A stretch of DNA of 44,385 bases from Collinsella sp. CAG:166 (GTDB lineage: Bacteria > Actinomycetota > Coriobacteriia > Coriobacteriales > Coriobacteriaceae). Shown in pieces: positions 7,374 to 15,931 of this stretch. The stretch lies in assembly GCA_000434535.1 (NCBI GenBank), contig FR878696.1:76137-120521 (forward strand), given 5' to 3'. Each line of letters begins with the position of its first letter. The stretch's first letter is position 1. Under the pieces are notes generated by a model. The model was not told where the DNA came from, made no database searches, and saw only the letters and a program-made list of their open reading frames with translations. The translations under genes were made by a program, and so were the position numbers.

Positions 7374-8182
7374 CGAGTATGTGGAGCAAATCCACAAGTT
7401 CGCACAGGTATGGGGCTGACGAGTCGGCCCTCGTCGTCCTCGCATGCTTGATTCTGACGCTCGACATCGTAGGAGCAGATGGTCACGAGGTCTTGCATAC
7501 CGGTGGAAACAATAGGTGCATCCACGCCCGGGGTCAAGCCCTGCAACAAAACATCAGCAGCGGAAAGCAAAATTTCCGGACGCATGGAGCCCTCGTTGTC
7601 GGCATGGGTGTCGAGCATGAGCACCAAATGGTCCGGGCGCTCCCCCGCCGTGAGCTCATAGCCCACGAGCGTGTGATCCAAATCCAAGCGCTTGCTCTTT
7701 TTTCCGCGCGCGTAGTCGATGCCATGATCCGCGCGCAGCGTGTCGATCGCACGACGCACCTCGTCGGCGCTTACGGGCGCCTCGGGATCCAGGTGTAAGT
7801 CGATGCGATACGACAGGCGCGTGAGCTGCGCCGTCAATGCCGGCGTGCGCACGTCGATGTACGCCGCCTCGATGGGCGCCAGATCGGACGGAGACGCCGC
7901 AGCCAGGCGCTCAAACGCCTCGTCGAGCGCCACGAACTCGGTCATAAACAGGTCATACCACTCGCAGGTCGACGACGTACCAACCGGTAGCGCCGAAGAG
8001 AAGCCCACGCGCATGTGCGGAGAGAAGCCCTGCGTGACGGCATAGGGAAGTCCCGCACGGCGCACGATGCGCTCAATGGTATGGATCACTTCGAGATGGC
8101 CCAGGTACTTAAGGCGATCGCGCTTGCCATAGCGAACACGAAGTCTAAAGAGCGTGGGGTTGTCGGTCAGGCGCTCACTCAT
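7370..8182 (-). CDS. TIGR03936/DUF2344-family radical-SAM-linked protein
   Basis: This 270-residue protein belongs to the family found beside, or fused to, TIGR03960 radical SAM proteins. The N-terminal hallmark is RLRVRYGKRDRLKYLGHLEVIHTIERI with AVTQGFSPHMRVGFSSALPVG. Its biochemical function is unknown to me. It resembles the RNA-binding or methylthiotransferase-partner region only loosely, so I assign no activity. Its ATG overlaps the stop of the radical SAM gene (ATGA), a strong sign of translational coupling and probable joint function. The stop codon overlaps the -35 region of the rplU promoter; this pair often neighbours rplU-rpmA in Gram-positive genomes. Confidence 0.88.
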   Translation of the reverse strand: MSERLTDNPTLFRLRVRYGKRDRLKYLGHLEVIHTIERIVRRAGLPYAVTQGFSPHMRVGFSSALPVGTSSTCEWYDLFMTEFVALDEAFERLAAASPSDLAPIEAAYIDVRTPALTAQLTRLSYRIDLHLDPEAPVSADEVRRAIDTLRADHGIDYARGKKSKRLDLDHTLVGYELTAGERPDHLVLMLDTHADNEGSMRPEILLSAADVLLQGLTPGVDAPIVSTGMQDLVTICSYDVERQNQACEDDEGRLVSPIPVRTCGFAPHTR

Positions 8183-10056
8183 GCGCGATCACCCATCAAT
8201 ACATTCTTGGCGTGGAGCGTGGGGCAGATCCCGCAGCCGGTGCACGACGTACGGGTGCAGTCGGGAGTCGTGACGCCCTCGAGCGAGCGACGGTACTCGC
8301 GCTCGAGGAAACCGCGCGTGCAGCCGGGGCTCACATGCTCCCACGGCAGGCGCCAGTCCAACTCGTAGGGCAGGTGCACGAGCTCATTGAGGTCGATGCC
8401 GTTTTTGGCAGCAGCCTCCTTCCAGTTATCGAGCGAGAAATGCTCTACCCAGGCGTCAAAGCGAGAGCCCGAGCGCCAAGCATCGATGATGACGGGCGTC
8501 ATGTCGCGACCGGCGCGGGACAGCGCGGCCTCGATGAGCGAAGTCTCGGCATCGTGGTAATGCACGCGGACGGCACGGTTGCGAACGCTCGTGATAAGCA
8601 ACTTCTGGCGACGCTTGACTTCGTCGTAGTCGAGCTGCGGGCACCACTGGAACGGCGTGGCAGCCTTGGGGATAAAGACCGAAACCGAGATGGACACCGA
8701 GATCGAGCCGCGACGAGCCTTGGGCACCACGGAACGACCGAGCTCCAGCACGTGATCGGCCAGATTGGCGATGGCCACGATGTCCTCATCGCGCTCGCCG
8801 GGAAGGCCCATCATAAAGTAGAGCTTCATGCGGTTCCAGCCGGCCTCGAAGGCCGCCTTGGCCGCACGGTCCAGGTCCTCCTCGGTCACGTTCTTGTTAA
8901 TGATGTCGCGCATGCGCTGGCTGCCGGCCTCGGGCGCGAACGTCAGTCCGCCCTTCTTTTCGCCGGCGACCGACTCGGCCATATCCACGCCAAACGAATC
9001 CAGGCGCTGCGACGGAATAGACACGCGAATACCCGTATCCTCCAGGCGACGGTTGAGCCTGCCGAGCACGTCGCGAATGCAGGAGTGGTCGGTCGTGGAG
9101 AGCGAGGTCAGCGACACCTCGTCATAGCCAGTCTTTTCCAGGCCCTGAATCACCGACGAGACGATCTGGTCGGCCGAGCGCTCGCGCACCGGGCGATACG
9201 TCATGCCGGCCTGACAAAAACGACAGCCGCGGGCGCAGCCGCGCAGGATCTCGATAGACAGGCGGTCGTGAACCAGCTGCGCATAGGGCACGCACGACTG
9301 CGACAGCGGATTTGTGGCGCCGAAATCCTCAACGACGCGCTTGTAGACCACGGTCGGCGCATCCTTGCCCTCACGCGGCACGGTGTAGCCATGCGGCGAG
9401 CAGGGCTCGTCGTGACGAACCTCATAGAGCGACGGCACGTAGTTGCCGGCAATGGATGCAAGCTGCTCAACAATCTGCGAGCGCGGGACTCCTTCGTCAC
9501 GCAGACGGCGATGCAGCTGGCAGGTCTCGAGCAGCGATTCCTCGCCCTCGCCGATGAGGATGGCATCGAAGAAGGCCGCGTACGGCTCGGGGTTGTACAC
9601 CGAAGGGCCGCCGGCGATGATGATGGGGTCGTCTTCGCCTCGGTCGGCCGCTAACAGCGGAATGCCAGCGAGATCGAGAGCCTCGAGAAAGTTCGTCACC
9701 GCCATCTCGTGCGGCACATGCAGGCCGACGATATCAAACGAAGCGACGGGGGCAGCACCTTCGAGCGACAGCAGCGGAATACCCGCCTCGCGCATGGCGT
9801 CACCCATATCGGGCCACGGCACATAGCCACGCTCGCAGGAGATGCCCTCGGCCTGGTTAAGGATGTTGTAGAGGATGGCGATGCCCTGGTTGGGCAGACC
9901 AACCTCGTACACATCCGGGTAGATCAGGCAGCAACGGTAGTCGGCATCGGCCTTGGAAAGCGTGCCCCACTCGTGATCGATATAGCGACTCGGCTTCTCG
10001 ACCTTGGCGAGCAACGGCTCAATTAAATGAAAACAGTCTTGGTATGCAACGCGCAA
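8179..10056 (-). CDS. TIGR03960-family B12-binding-like radical SAM protein
   Basis: This is a 625-residue radical SAM enzyme. The N-terminal ~180 residues resemble a B12-binding-type Rossmann domain (YPDVYEVGLPNQGIAILYNILN; GGPSVYNPEPYA). The radical SAM core follows, with the cluster motif CARGCRFC (CxxxCxxC) near residue 275. The C-terminal part ends with extra cysteines (CTRTSCTGCGICP), possibly holding a second iron-sulfur cluster. The substrate is unknown. The start is a TTG at 10056, 10 bases after the preceding gene, with AGGGG upstream. It overlaps the DUF2344 gene by 4 bases. It is downstream of rodA and the DUF697-type gene on the same strand, so it may share the cell-shape operon transcript. 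Confidence 0.88.
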   Translation of the reverse strand: MRVAYQDCFHLIEPLLAKVEKPSRYIDHEWGTLSKADADYRCCLIYPDVYEVGLPNQGIAILYNILNQAEGISCERGYVPWPDMGDAMREAGIPLLSLEGAAPVASFDIVGLHVPHEMAVTNFLEALDLAGIPLLAADRGEDDPIIIAGGPSVYNPEPYAAFFDAILIGEGEESLLETCQLHRRLRDEGVPRSQIVEQLASIAGNYVPSLYEVRHDEPCSPHGYTVPREGKDAPTVVYKRVVEDFGATNPLSQSCVPYAQLVHDRLSIEILRGCARGCRFCQAGMTYRPVRERSADQIVSSVIQGLEKTGYDEVSLTSLSTTDHSCIRDVLGRLNRRLEDTGIRVSIPSQRLDSFGVDMAESVAGEKKGGLTFAPEAGSQRMRDIINKNVTEEDLDRAAKAAFEAGWNRMKLYFMMGLPGERDEDIVAIANLADHVLELGRSVVPKARRGSISVSISVSVFIPKAATPFQWCPQLDYDEVKRRQKLLITSVRNRAVRVHYHDAETSLIEAALSRAGRDMTPVIIDAWRSGSRFDAWVEHFSLDNWKEAAAKNGIDLNELVHLPYELDWRLPWEHVSPGCTRGFLEREYRRSLEGVTTPDCTRTSCTGCGICPTLHAKNVLMGDRA

Positions 10057-10066
10057 CGGAAAACCC

Positions 10067-10996
10067 CTAAGCAGCGAGATCGGATGCGTCCTGATAGGAC
10101 GCCATAGGACGGGTAGCGCCCGCGACCGTGGTCACCAGATCGCGAACGCGGGAGAACGTGGCAGTGGCCACCTCGTTGGCACGGCTGTAGTCGACATCGC
10201 GCTCGTAGAGCGAAACGAGCGCACGGCCCATGCCGTAGGTGCCCGCGGCAGCAGTGAGCGCCTTGACGACAAACCCAATATGCGGCGTCTGCTTGACGAG
10301 TGCGCGGGTGACCGCGCGGATCACAAGACCGCCGGCAAGCACGCCCGCGACCTCGTAGCCGCGCTCGGGCTTAATGCCGCGTCCAAAGACGGCAGCGAGC
10401 TCAAAGAGCATGCCCACCTGCGCCAGCGCCATAACGGGATAATCGGCGCCCGGCAAAAACACCAGCGCACCGGTCGCCATATTGGTGAGCGCGCACGAGG
10501 TGATGATACGATTGGCGGCCGCGATGCGCATGAAGGCAAAGTTCGCCGCAAAAGCCGTTTCCTTGTCGGTGCGATCGAGAATCCAGCGGGCAAGCGTCTC
10601 GAGCAGATACGTCTTATCGGTTGCCGCTACCACGCCGAGCATGGGCGTGGACTCCTCGATAAACGGCACCTCCACAGCAGACTCGGCAAGCACGCACACG
10701 GGTGCGCCGGCGATCACGAGCTCCTGCACGGCACTCTCCAAGCGGTCGGAGCCACACGAGAGCACTAGCACCACATCGGTATCGGTCTTTGGAGCAATTC
10801 GCTCCTCCCCCAGACGCTCGACGCGCACAATGCCCGAGGTCGTCTGCGGCACAAAGGCGTCACGCACCGTCTCGGCCAGAAAGCACGAGGCGGACGAATC
10901 CAGATAGACCGAAACGCGCACCGGCGTATCGGAATCCTTCTTAACGGACGCGCCCATCTTAAAAGCGCGGGTCAGCTTATCTACGGGAATTTTCAT
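10067..10996 (-). CDS. DUF697-like membrane-associated protein in the cell-shape operon
   Basis: This is a 309-residue protein with two regions. Residues 1-150 look like a small alpha/beta nucleotide-type fold (VRVSVYLDSSASCFLAE, TDVVLVLSCGSDRLE) without a recognisable P-loop. Residues ~160-265 are hydrophobic and match the DUF697 pattern: ANRIITSCALTNMATG, FLPGADYPVMALAQVGM, and YGMGRALVSLYE near the end. DUF697 proteins are membrane-associated and often linked to GTPases, but no GTPase motif is seen here. The function is unknown. It sits 18 bases after rodA, preceded by GGAGGGG, so it is probably co-transcribed with mreBCD-mrdA-rodA. A link to envelope or shape control is only inference. 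Confidence 0.7.
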   Translation of the reverse strand: MKIPVDKLTRAFKMGASVKKDSDTPVRVSVYLDSSASCFLAETVRDAFVPQTTSGIVRVERLGEERIAPKTDTDVVLVLSCGSDRLESAVQELVIAGAPVCVLAESAVEVPFIEESTPMLGVVAATDKTYLLETLARWILDRTDKETAFAANFAFMRIAAANRIITSCALTNMATGALVFLPGADYPVMALAQVGMLFELAAVFGRGIKPERGYEVAGVLAGGLVIRAVTRALVKQTPHIGFVVKALTAAAGTYGMGRALVSLYERDVDYSRANEVATATFSRVRDLVTTVAGATRPMASYQDASDLAA

Positions 10997-11014
10997 AGCA
11001 AACCCCTCCAGCGG

Positions 11015-12241
11015 TTACGCGGCGCCCGAACGATGCCGCCATATGGATTGTACGATACCCACCGTCAGCAGCTGAATCATCATCGAAGACGAACCGAAGC
11101 TAATAAACGGTAGCGGAATACCGGTAATCGGCATCATGCCGATGCACATGCCGATGTTTTCGAAGGTCTGGAACGCCCACATGCCGACGATACCTACGCA
11201 TGATAAGCGTAGGAACAGAGACTCGCACTTAAAGGCAACGCGGATCGTCGAGAAGATGAGCAGTACGTACAAGCACAGCAGCAAAAAAGAGCCGCAGAAG
11301 CCAAAGGTCTCGGACAAAAAGGCAAAGACAAAGTCGGTATGGAACTCGGGTAGGAAGCCGCCGGCCGACTGCGTCGCATGCCCCAGGCCCTTACCAAAGA
11401 AACCGCCCGAGCCGACCGCGATCAACGACTGCTGCAGATTGTACGCATCGTCCGAATCGGCATTATCGGGGTCGATAAAGACCGTCAGACGGTTCATCTG
11501 ATACTGCTTGATGAGCACATCGTGGCCGAGCAACGAATCAAAGACCGAATCGAGCGCCAGGACGAGGGCCACCAGGCCCACAAGCAGGGCCAGGGTCGAC
11601 AGTACCCATTCGCGGCGCGCACCGCTCATACAAATGACGATGGCGCCCGAAACAAGCACGACCAGGCCCGAGCCCAGGTCGCCCATGGCGACGACGGCCA
11701 AAAACGGAATGGACAGCATGCCGCAGAGCTTGACGTAGTCGCGAACGGTATCGATGCGACCGTTATACTGCGAGCCAAGCGTAGCAATAAAGAAGATGGT
11801 GATGAGCTTGGCAAGCTCAACCGGCTGGAATGTCAAGCCGATACCGGGAATCTTGATCCAGCCCGTCATGCCCAGACCGCCCGTATAGGACAGACCCGGA
11901 ATCTTGGGCGAGAAGATCACGATCAGGTCGATGACGAGCAACGCCGTCGAGAAATTGGAAATACCGCGCAGGTCGGTACGCCAGACCAGCACCGCCAGCA
12001 CCGCCCCGATGCCAATTCCCAGAAGATGGCGTGAAAACGATGCATCGGCCTTAAACTGCGAAGCCGACCAGATAATGATGGCACCGTAGGCGACGAGCGC
12101 CACAGTAGCCACGAGCACACCGATATGCACCTTTTGGCGAAACGTGCCGCGCGAGGCCGAAAGTTGCTTGTTGACGCGGTCCAGGCTGCTGCGAGAGCCG
12201 GTCTTGGTTGAACGGAACAGATCCGCCGGAGAAAAATCCAT
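11015..12241 (-). CDS. rodA: Rod shape-determining SEDS glycosyltransferase RodA
   Basis: RodA is the SEDS-family peptidoglycan polymerase of the elongation machine and works with the class B PBP encoded just upstream. The 408-residue product has about ten hydrophobic segments. SEDS signatures are visible: GWIKIPGIGLTFQPVELAKL, the catalytic Asp in AMGDLGSGLV, YQMNRLTVFIDP, QQSLIAVGSGGFFGKGLG, and the C-terminal TGIPLPFISFGSSSM. The paired PBP2 gene supports RodA over FtsW. About 35 residues precede the first membrane segment. AGGAGG lies 5 bases before the ATG, and the gene begins 9 bases after mrdA. Confidence 0.93.
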   Translation of the reverse strand: MDFSPADLFRSTKTGSRSSLDRVNKQLSASRGTFRQKVHIGVLVATVALVAYGAIIIWSASQFKADASFSRHLLGIGIGAVLAVLVWRTDLRGISNFSTALLVIDLIVIFSPKIPGLSYTGGLGMTGWIKIPGIGLTFQPVELAKLITIFFIATLGSQYNGRIDTVRDYVKLCGMLSIPFLAVVAMGDLGSGLVVLVSGAIVICMSGARREWVLSTLALLVGLVALVLALDSVFDSLLGHDVLIKQYQMNRLTVFIDPDNADSDDAYNLQQSLIAVGSGGFFGKGLGHATQSAGGFLPEFHTDFVFAFLSETFGFCGSFLLLCLYVLLIFSTIRVAFKCESLFLRLSCVGIVGMWAFQTFENIGMCIGMMPITGIPLPFISFGSSSMMIQLLTVGIVQSIWRHRSGAA

Positions 12242-12250
12242 CGCAACCTC

Positions 12251-14320
12251 CTATCGAACCGAAGAATCGCCCGAGGCCGAAGAGGTATCGGGCTCGTCAT
12301 AAATCACGCCGAGCACGTCGCGCACGACATGCATCGCGGTATCTGAGCCGCCGCCGCCCTGCTCCAGGACAGTAGCGATGACATACTTGGGATCATCGGC
12401 CGGTGCATAGGCGCAGAACCAAGCGTATTCGTCCTCGCCGCTTTTCTCGCCCGTGCCCGACTTGCCGTATACCTGCGGCGTCAGGGTGCCAAAGTGCGCC
12501 GCCAGGGACGTCGATGCCGTGTAAATCACGTCGTGCATACCGTTGCGAACAAGAGCCAAATCCGAATCACTGTTGATCTTGGCCTCCAGGCGCTTCTTCT
12601 TGCCCTTGCCGTTGTACTTATAGGCATCACCGTCGCCATCGCGCGACACGGCGGACAAAAACACGTGAGGCACGTACTGTTTGCCGCCGTTGGCAAGACC
12701 CATATAGGCGCACGCCATCTGCAGGGGCGTCACCAGGATGTCGCCCTGGCCGATAGCAATGTTAGTCATATCGCCGGCATTCCACTTGCGGTCCTCGGCA
12801 GAGGCGTCGGTGAAGTACGACTCTTTCCACTCGGCATCGGGAATACGGCCCGCGCCCTCACTCGGCAGATCGATACCGCAGGTCTTGCCTAGGCCCCAGC
12901 GACGAAAGACCTCCTGCAGGCCCTCGGAATGTTGCTCGTCATAAAAGAACGCCTTGCCCATGTCATAGAAGACGGGGTCGCACGAGTTGGCGATACCCGA
13001 CTGCAGCGTCATGGTGCCGTGGCCAGACGTCAGCCAGCAGCGCTTGCCCCAAGCCTTGCCCAGGCCCGTCCAATAGCCCGTGCAGTTGGTTGTCTGCGTT
13101 GAAGTGTAGGTTCCAAACTCAAGACCGGCCAGTGCCGAGAGCGGCTTGATGGTCGAGGCCGACATGTACTGTCCGCTAATGGCGCGGTTGAGCAGCGGGT
13201 GCGAACCCTTGTCATCATTGAGCTCGGTCCACACGTCATTTGAGACACCACCGATAAAGACAGACGGATCGAACTTGGGCTGGCTCGCCATGCCCAGGAT
13301 CTCGCCATTGTTGGGATCGAGGCACACCACGGCGCCGTTGCCGGCATTACTGTAACCAGTGGTCTTGGCAAGCTCGATAGCGCTCGCCAGTGCCGTCTCG
13401 CAGGCCTGTTGGATCTTAAGGTCGAGCGTGAGCTTAATGTCGGAGCCGGCCTTCGCGGGCACGGCACCGGCCTGACCGGTCACATTGCCCGAGGCATCGA
13501 CCTTGACGGTCTGCTCGCCACGAATACCCTGCAGCAGGTTTTCGTAGTAGCTCTCAACGCCCGCCTGGCCCACGATATCGCCCGACTGGTACGTAATCTT
13601 GCCAGCAGAAGCATCATCATCGCCAGAGGTTTTCTTGTTCTGAGCCTCGAGCTGCTCGGAGGTAATGGTGCCGGTATAGCCCAAGATATGGCATGCCGTC
13701 TCGCCATATGGATACTGGCGCTCGGTACGCTCGGCAATCTTGACGCCCGGGAACTCGCCGGCATGTTCCTGAATATAGGCAACCGTAGAGCGACGGACGT
13801 CCGTCGCGATGGTATGCAGGCTCTGAGCGCCCTCTGTATTGTCCTGAATATTGCGAAGGACCGCCACGTAAGGCATTCCAAGCACGTTGGCAAGATGGCG
13901 AACCAGAACCTCATCCTCGGCAAGATCGCGGTAGGCCACGACAGCAAGTGAGGGACGGTTCTGGACAAGCGCCACGCCATTGCGGTCGAGGATGCGGCCG
14001 CGCACAGCGGGTGTGGTAACGGTGCGAGTCTGATTACTATTGGCCTGCTTCTCGTAATAGTCCGACGAGACCATCTGCATGCCCCACAGCTTGACGGCGA
14101 GCGCCGCAAACATCGCACCCACACCCGTGGTGAGGATGGAAAAGCGGCCCTTAAAGGCGGTCGCCGCGGTATTGCCCTCGCCCTCGGTGGCGCGCGGGGC
14201 CGTTCCATGCTGCGTATCGTAGGTAAAACGGGAATCGCCACGACGCATGATGACCAGCGCGACCACGATGGCCACAACCAGCACGATACCGGCGATAATA
14301 ACCGTCAACTGGGAAGACAT
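12251..14320 (-). CDS. mrdA: Penicillin-binding protein 2 (class B transpeptidase)
   Basis: PBP2 cross-links peptidoglycan during cylindrical growth with RodA. The 689-residue product has the pedestal domain (PAVRGRILDRNGVALVQNRPS near 108) and the transpeptidase motifs SxxK as STIK in MSASTIKPL, SxD as NSCDPVFY, and KSGT in YGKSGTGEKSG. Unusually, two hydrophobic helices lie at the N-terminus. One at residues ~5-25 precedes a ~35-residue polar linker, and a second at ~60-80 (the usual PBP2 anchor) follows. The C-terminal transpeptidase would lie outside the membrane. GGGGAGG precedes the ATG. It is sandwiched between mreD and rodA, the standard arrangement. Confidence 0.94.
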   Translation of the reverse strand: MSSQLTVIIAGIVLVVAIVVALVIMRRGDSRFTYDTQHGTAPRATEGEGNTAATAFKGRFSILTTGVGAMFAALAVKLWGMQMVSSDYYEKQANSNQTRTVTTPAVRGRILDRNGVALVQNRPSLAVVAYRDLAEDEVLVRHLANVLGMPYVAVLRNIQDNTEGAQSLHTIATDVRRSTVAYIQEHAGEFPGVKIAERTERQYPYGETACHILGYTGTITSEQLEAQNKKTSGDDDASAGKITYQSGDIVGQAGVESYYENLLQGIRGEQTVKVDASGNVTGQAGAVPAKAGSDIKLTLDLKIQQACETALASAIELAKTTGYSNAGNGAVVCLDPNNGEILGMASQPKFDPSVFIGGVSNDVWTELNDDKGSHPLLNRAISGQYMSASTIKPLSALAGLEFGTYTSTQTTNCTGYWTGLGKAWGKRCWLTSGHGTMTLQSGIANSCDPVFYDMGKAFFYDEQHSEGLQEVFRRWGLGKTCGIDLPSEGAGRIPDAEWKESYFTDASAEDRKWNAGDMTNIAIGQGDILVTPLQMACAYMGLANGGKQYVPHVFLSAVSRDGDGDAYKYNGKGKKKRLEAKINSDSDLALVRNGMHDVIYTASTSLAAHFGTLTPQVYGKSGTGEKSGEDEYAWFCAYAPADDPKYVIATVLEQGGGGSDTAMHVVRDVLGVIYDEPDTSSASGDSSVR

Positions 14321-14333
14321 CTACGAGCCTCCC

Positions 14334-14900
14334 CTATTTGAGCTTGCGGGTCTTGGGCTTAAAGCGCATACCCGTCTGGCGTCCGCCACGTGCGGAGAAT
14401 CCATAGCCGGACTGCGGCACGACGCCGGACATCAAAAACGGAATGGCAACCAAACCCGTCAAGATCGAGGACGGCAGCGCATGGCCGAAGATCGCCACAA
14501 CAAAGCTCGTCTCCAAACCCATAAACAGCAAGATGATGCTGTAGATCACATTAATGACGAGCGCGAAGGCGCCCACAGTGACGCCGCGCGCACTCGGGGT
14601 ACCGCCCGTCTGACCGACGGCGCTGTGCACCAGGGCAAAAGAACCCACGGTCAGCAGGAGCGACATAACGCCCACCGGCACGGCAGCGGACAGGTCATAA
14701 AACAAGCCGCTGCAAAAACCGCACACGACGGCACGGGTCGGGTCGCCCGAGAACACGCTTAGGCACACCAAGATAATCATGAAGTTGACGCGACCGCCCG
14801 CAATGGAGATCTGCGGTGCCAGGCCTGCCTGCAGCAGCACGCACACGATGGCGGCGATTACAAACGTGCGGGAGCTCATCCCCTGCTCGTGTAGATCCAT
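14334..14900 (-). CDS. mreD: Rod shape-determining protein MreD
   Basis: MreD is an integral membrane protein of the elongasome. The product of about 188 residues has five or six hydrophobic stretches (TFVIAAIVCVLLQAGLAPQ, FMIILVCLSVFSG, VVCGFCSGLFYDLSA, MSLLLTVGSFALV). The conserved GxxxGLxxDLxxxxPxG-like pattern appears as GFCSGLFYDLSAAVPVG. Two ATGs lie 6 bases apart. The one at 14900 has good spacing to GGGGG, while the one at 14906 starts only one base after it, so I chose 14900. The ribosome binding site overlaps the mreC stop codon. A basic tail (FKPKTRKLK) ends the protein. The call rests strongly on its place between mreC and mrdA. Confidence 0.88.
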   Translation of the reverse strand: MDLHEQGMSSRTFVIAAIVCVLLQAGLAPQISIAGGRVNFMIILVCLSVFSGDPTRAVVCGFCSGLFYDLSAAVPVGVMSLLLTVGSFALVHSAVGQTGGTPSARGVTVGAFALVINVIYSIILLFMGLETSFVVAIFGHALPSSILTGLVAIPFLMSGVVPQSGYGFSARGGRQTGMRFKPKTRKLK

Positions 14901-14911
14901 GGACATGCCCC

Positions 14912-15910
14912 CTATTCGCTCAAGCCGGAATCGGTCGTCTCGGACGCGTCGGAACTGTCATCCGAGCTCTCGTCCTTCGTCTTGGTTGCAGCATCGCGCG
15001 ACGTTCCCTGCGGCGTGCTGTTGGCCGTGCTCACGTCCTCATCCGAGGCCGACTGTTCATCGGTCAGCGAGGTAATGACCAGCACTTCCTCGTTGTTCTC
15101 GGCCGTTGTCTGAGCGCGCACCACAATGGTGTAGTACACGTCGTTTGCCGATTTCTCAACCGACGAGACGGTGCCAAGCGGAAGGCCCTTGGGGAACACA
15201 CCACCGATGCCCGAGGTCACGATGATGTCGCCAACCTTAACGTCGGAGTCGACGCTCACGTACTCAAGACGCAGCGTGCCGTCAGCCTGACCCTGCAGCA
15301 TGCCCTGAGCGCGCGTGTCCTGCACCATAGCGGACACGCCCGAGTTCTCGTCGCCAATCAGGCGCACGGTCGACGTTTTGGCCGATACCTCGATAATCTG
15401 GCCGATAACACCGGCAGAACTCGTCACGGGCATGTTGATGGTAAGGCCGTCGGCAGAGCCCTTGTCGATGGTAACGGTCGAGGTCCAGGCATCGCCGGAG
15501 GCACCGACAATACGAGCTGCGGTCGATTTAAGGTTGTAGGTCGACTGCAGGCCGACCAGCCCCTCCAGACGCTCAGCGGTCTTTTGAGCCTCGGAGAGCT
15601 CAGCAACCTTAGAGGTCAGTTCCTCGTTTTGCTTCTTGAGTTCGTCGAGCGTGTCCTGCGACGCCGTAAGGTTAGAGAACACGTTGCCGATGGCATTGAA
15701 AGGAGCCGCCACAGCCGAGCCCACAAAACGCACCGGCGAGGTAATCGTCGTTACGCCCGAACGCACGGCATGAATCGGCCCTGCCTCGCCCTCGCGGATG
15801 TAAAACGTGAGCAGCAACACCGAAATCAGGCTGAAAACAATCAACGGGCGCATACCCGTTGATTGTCGCTTGGTATTCAGATTTGTGGAGAAACCCGAAG
15901 ATCGTGCCAA
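14912..15910 (-). CDS. mreC: Rod shape-determining protein MreC
   Basis: MreC is a bitopic scaffold that activates PBP2-RodA from the outer side of the membrane. The 332-residue product has a short cytoplasmic N-terminus and one membrane helix (residues ~21-37, MRPLIVFSLISVLLLTFYI). A coiled coil follows (TLDELKKQNEELTSKVAELSEAQ near 87-110), then the beta-barrel domain (ARIVGASGDAWTSTVTIDKGS; VKVGDIIVTSGIGGVFPKGLPLG). The last ~45 residues are an unusual Ser/Thr/Asp/Glu-rich disordered tail. The start is TTG at 15910 with AAAGGTGG upstream. Confidence 0.93.
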   Translation of the reverse strand: MARSSGFSTNLNTKRQSTGMRPLIVFSLISVLLLTFYIREGEAGPIHAVRSGVTTITSPVRFVGSAVAAPFNAIGNVFSNLTASQDTLDELKKQNEELTSKVAELSEAQKTAERLEGLVGLQSTYNLKSTAARIVGASGDAWTSTVTIDKGSADGLTINMPVTSSAGVIGQIIEVSAKTSTVRLIGDENSGVSAMVQDTRAQGMLQGQADGTLRLEYVSVDSDVKVGDIIVTSGIGGVFPKGLPLGTVSSVEKSANDVYYTIVVRAQTTAENNEEVLVITSLTDEQSASDEDVSTANSTPQGTSRDAATKTKDESSDDSSDASETTDSGLSE

Positions 15911-15931
15911 ATGGAATCCACCTTTTGGAAA

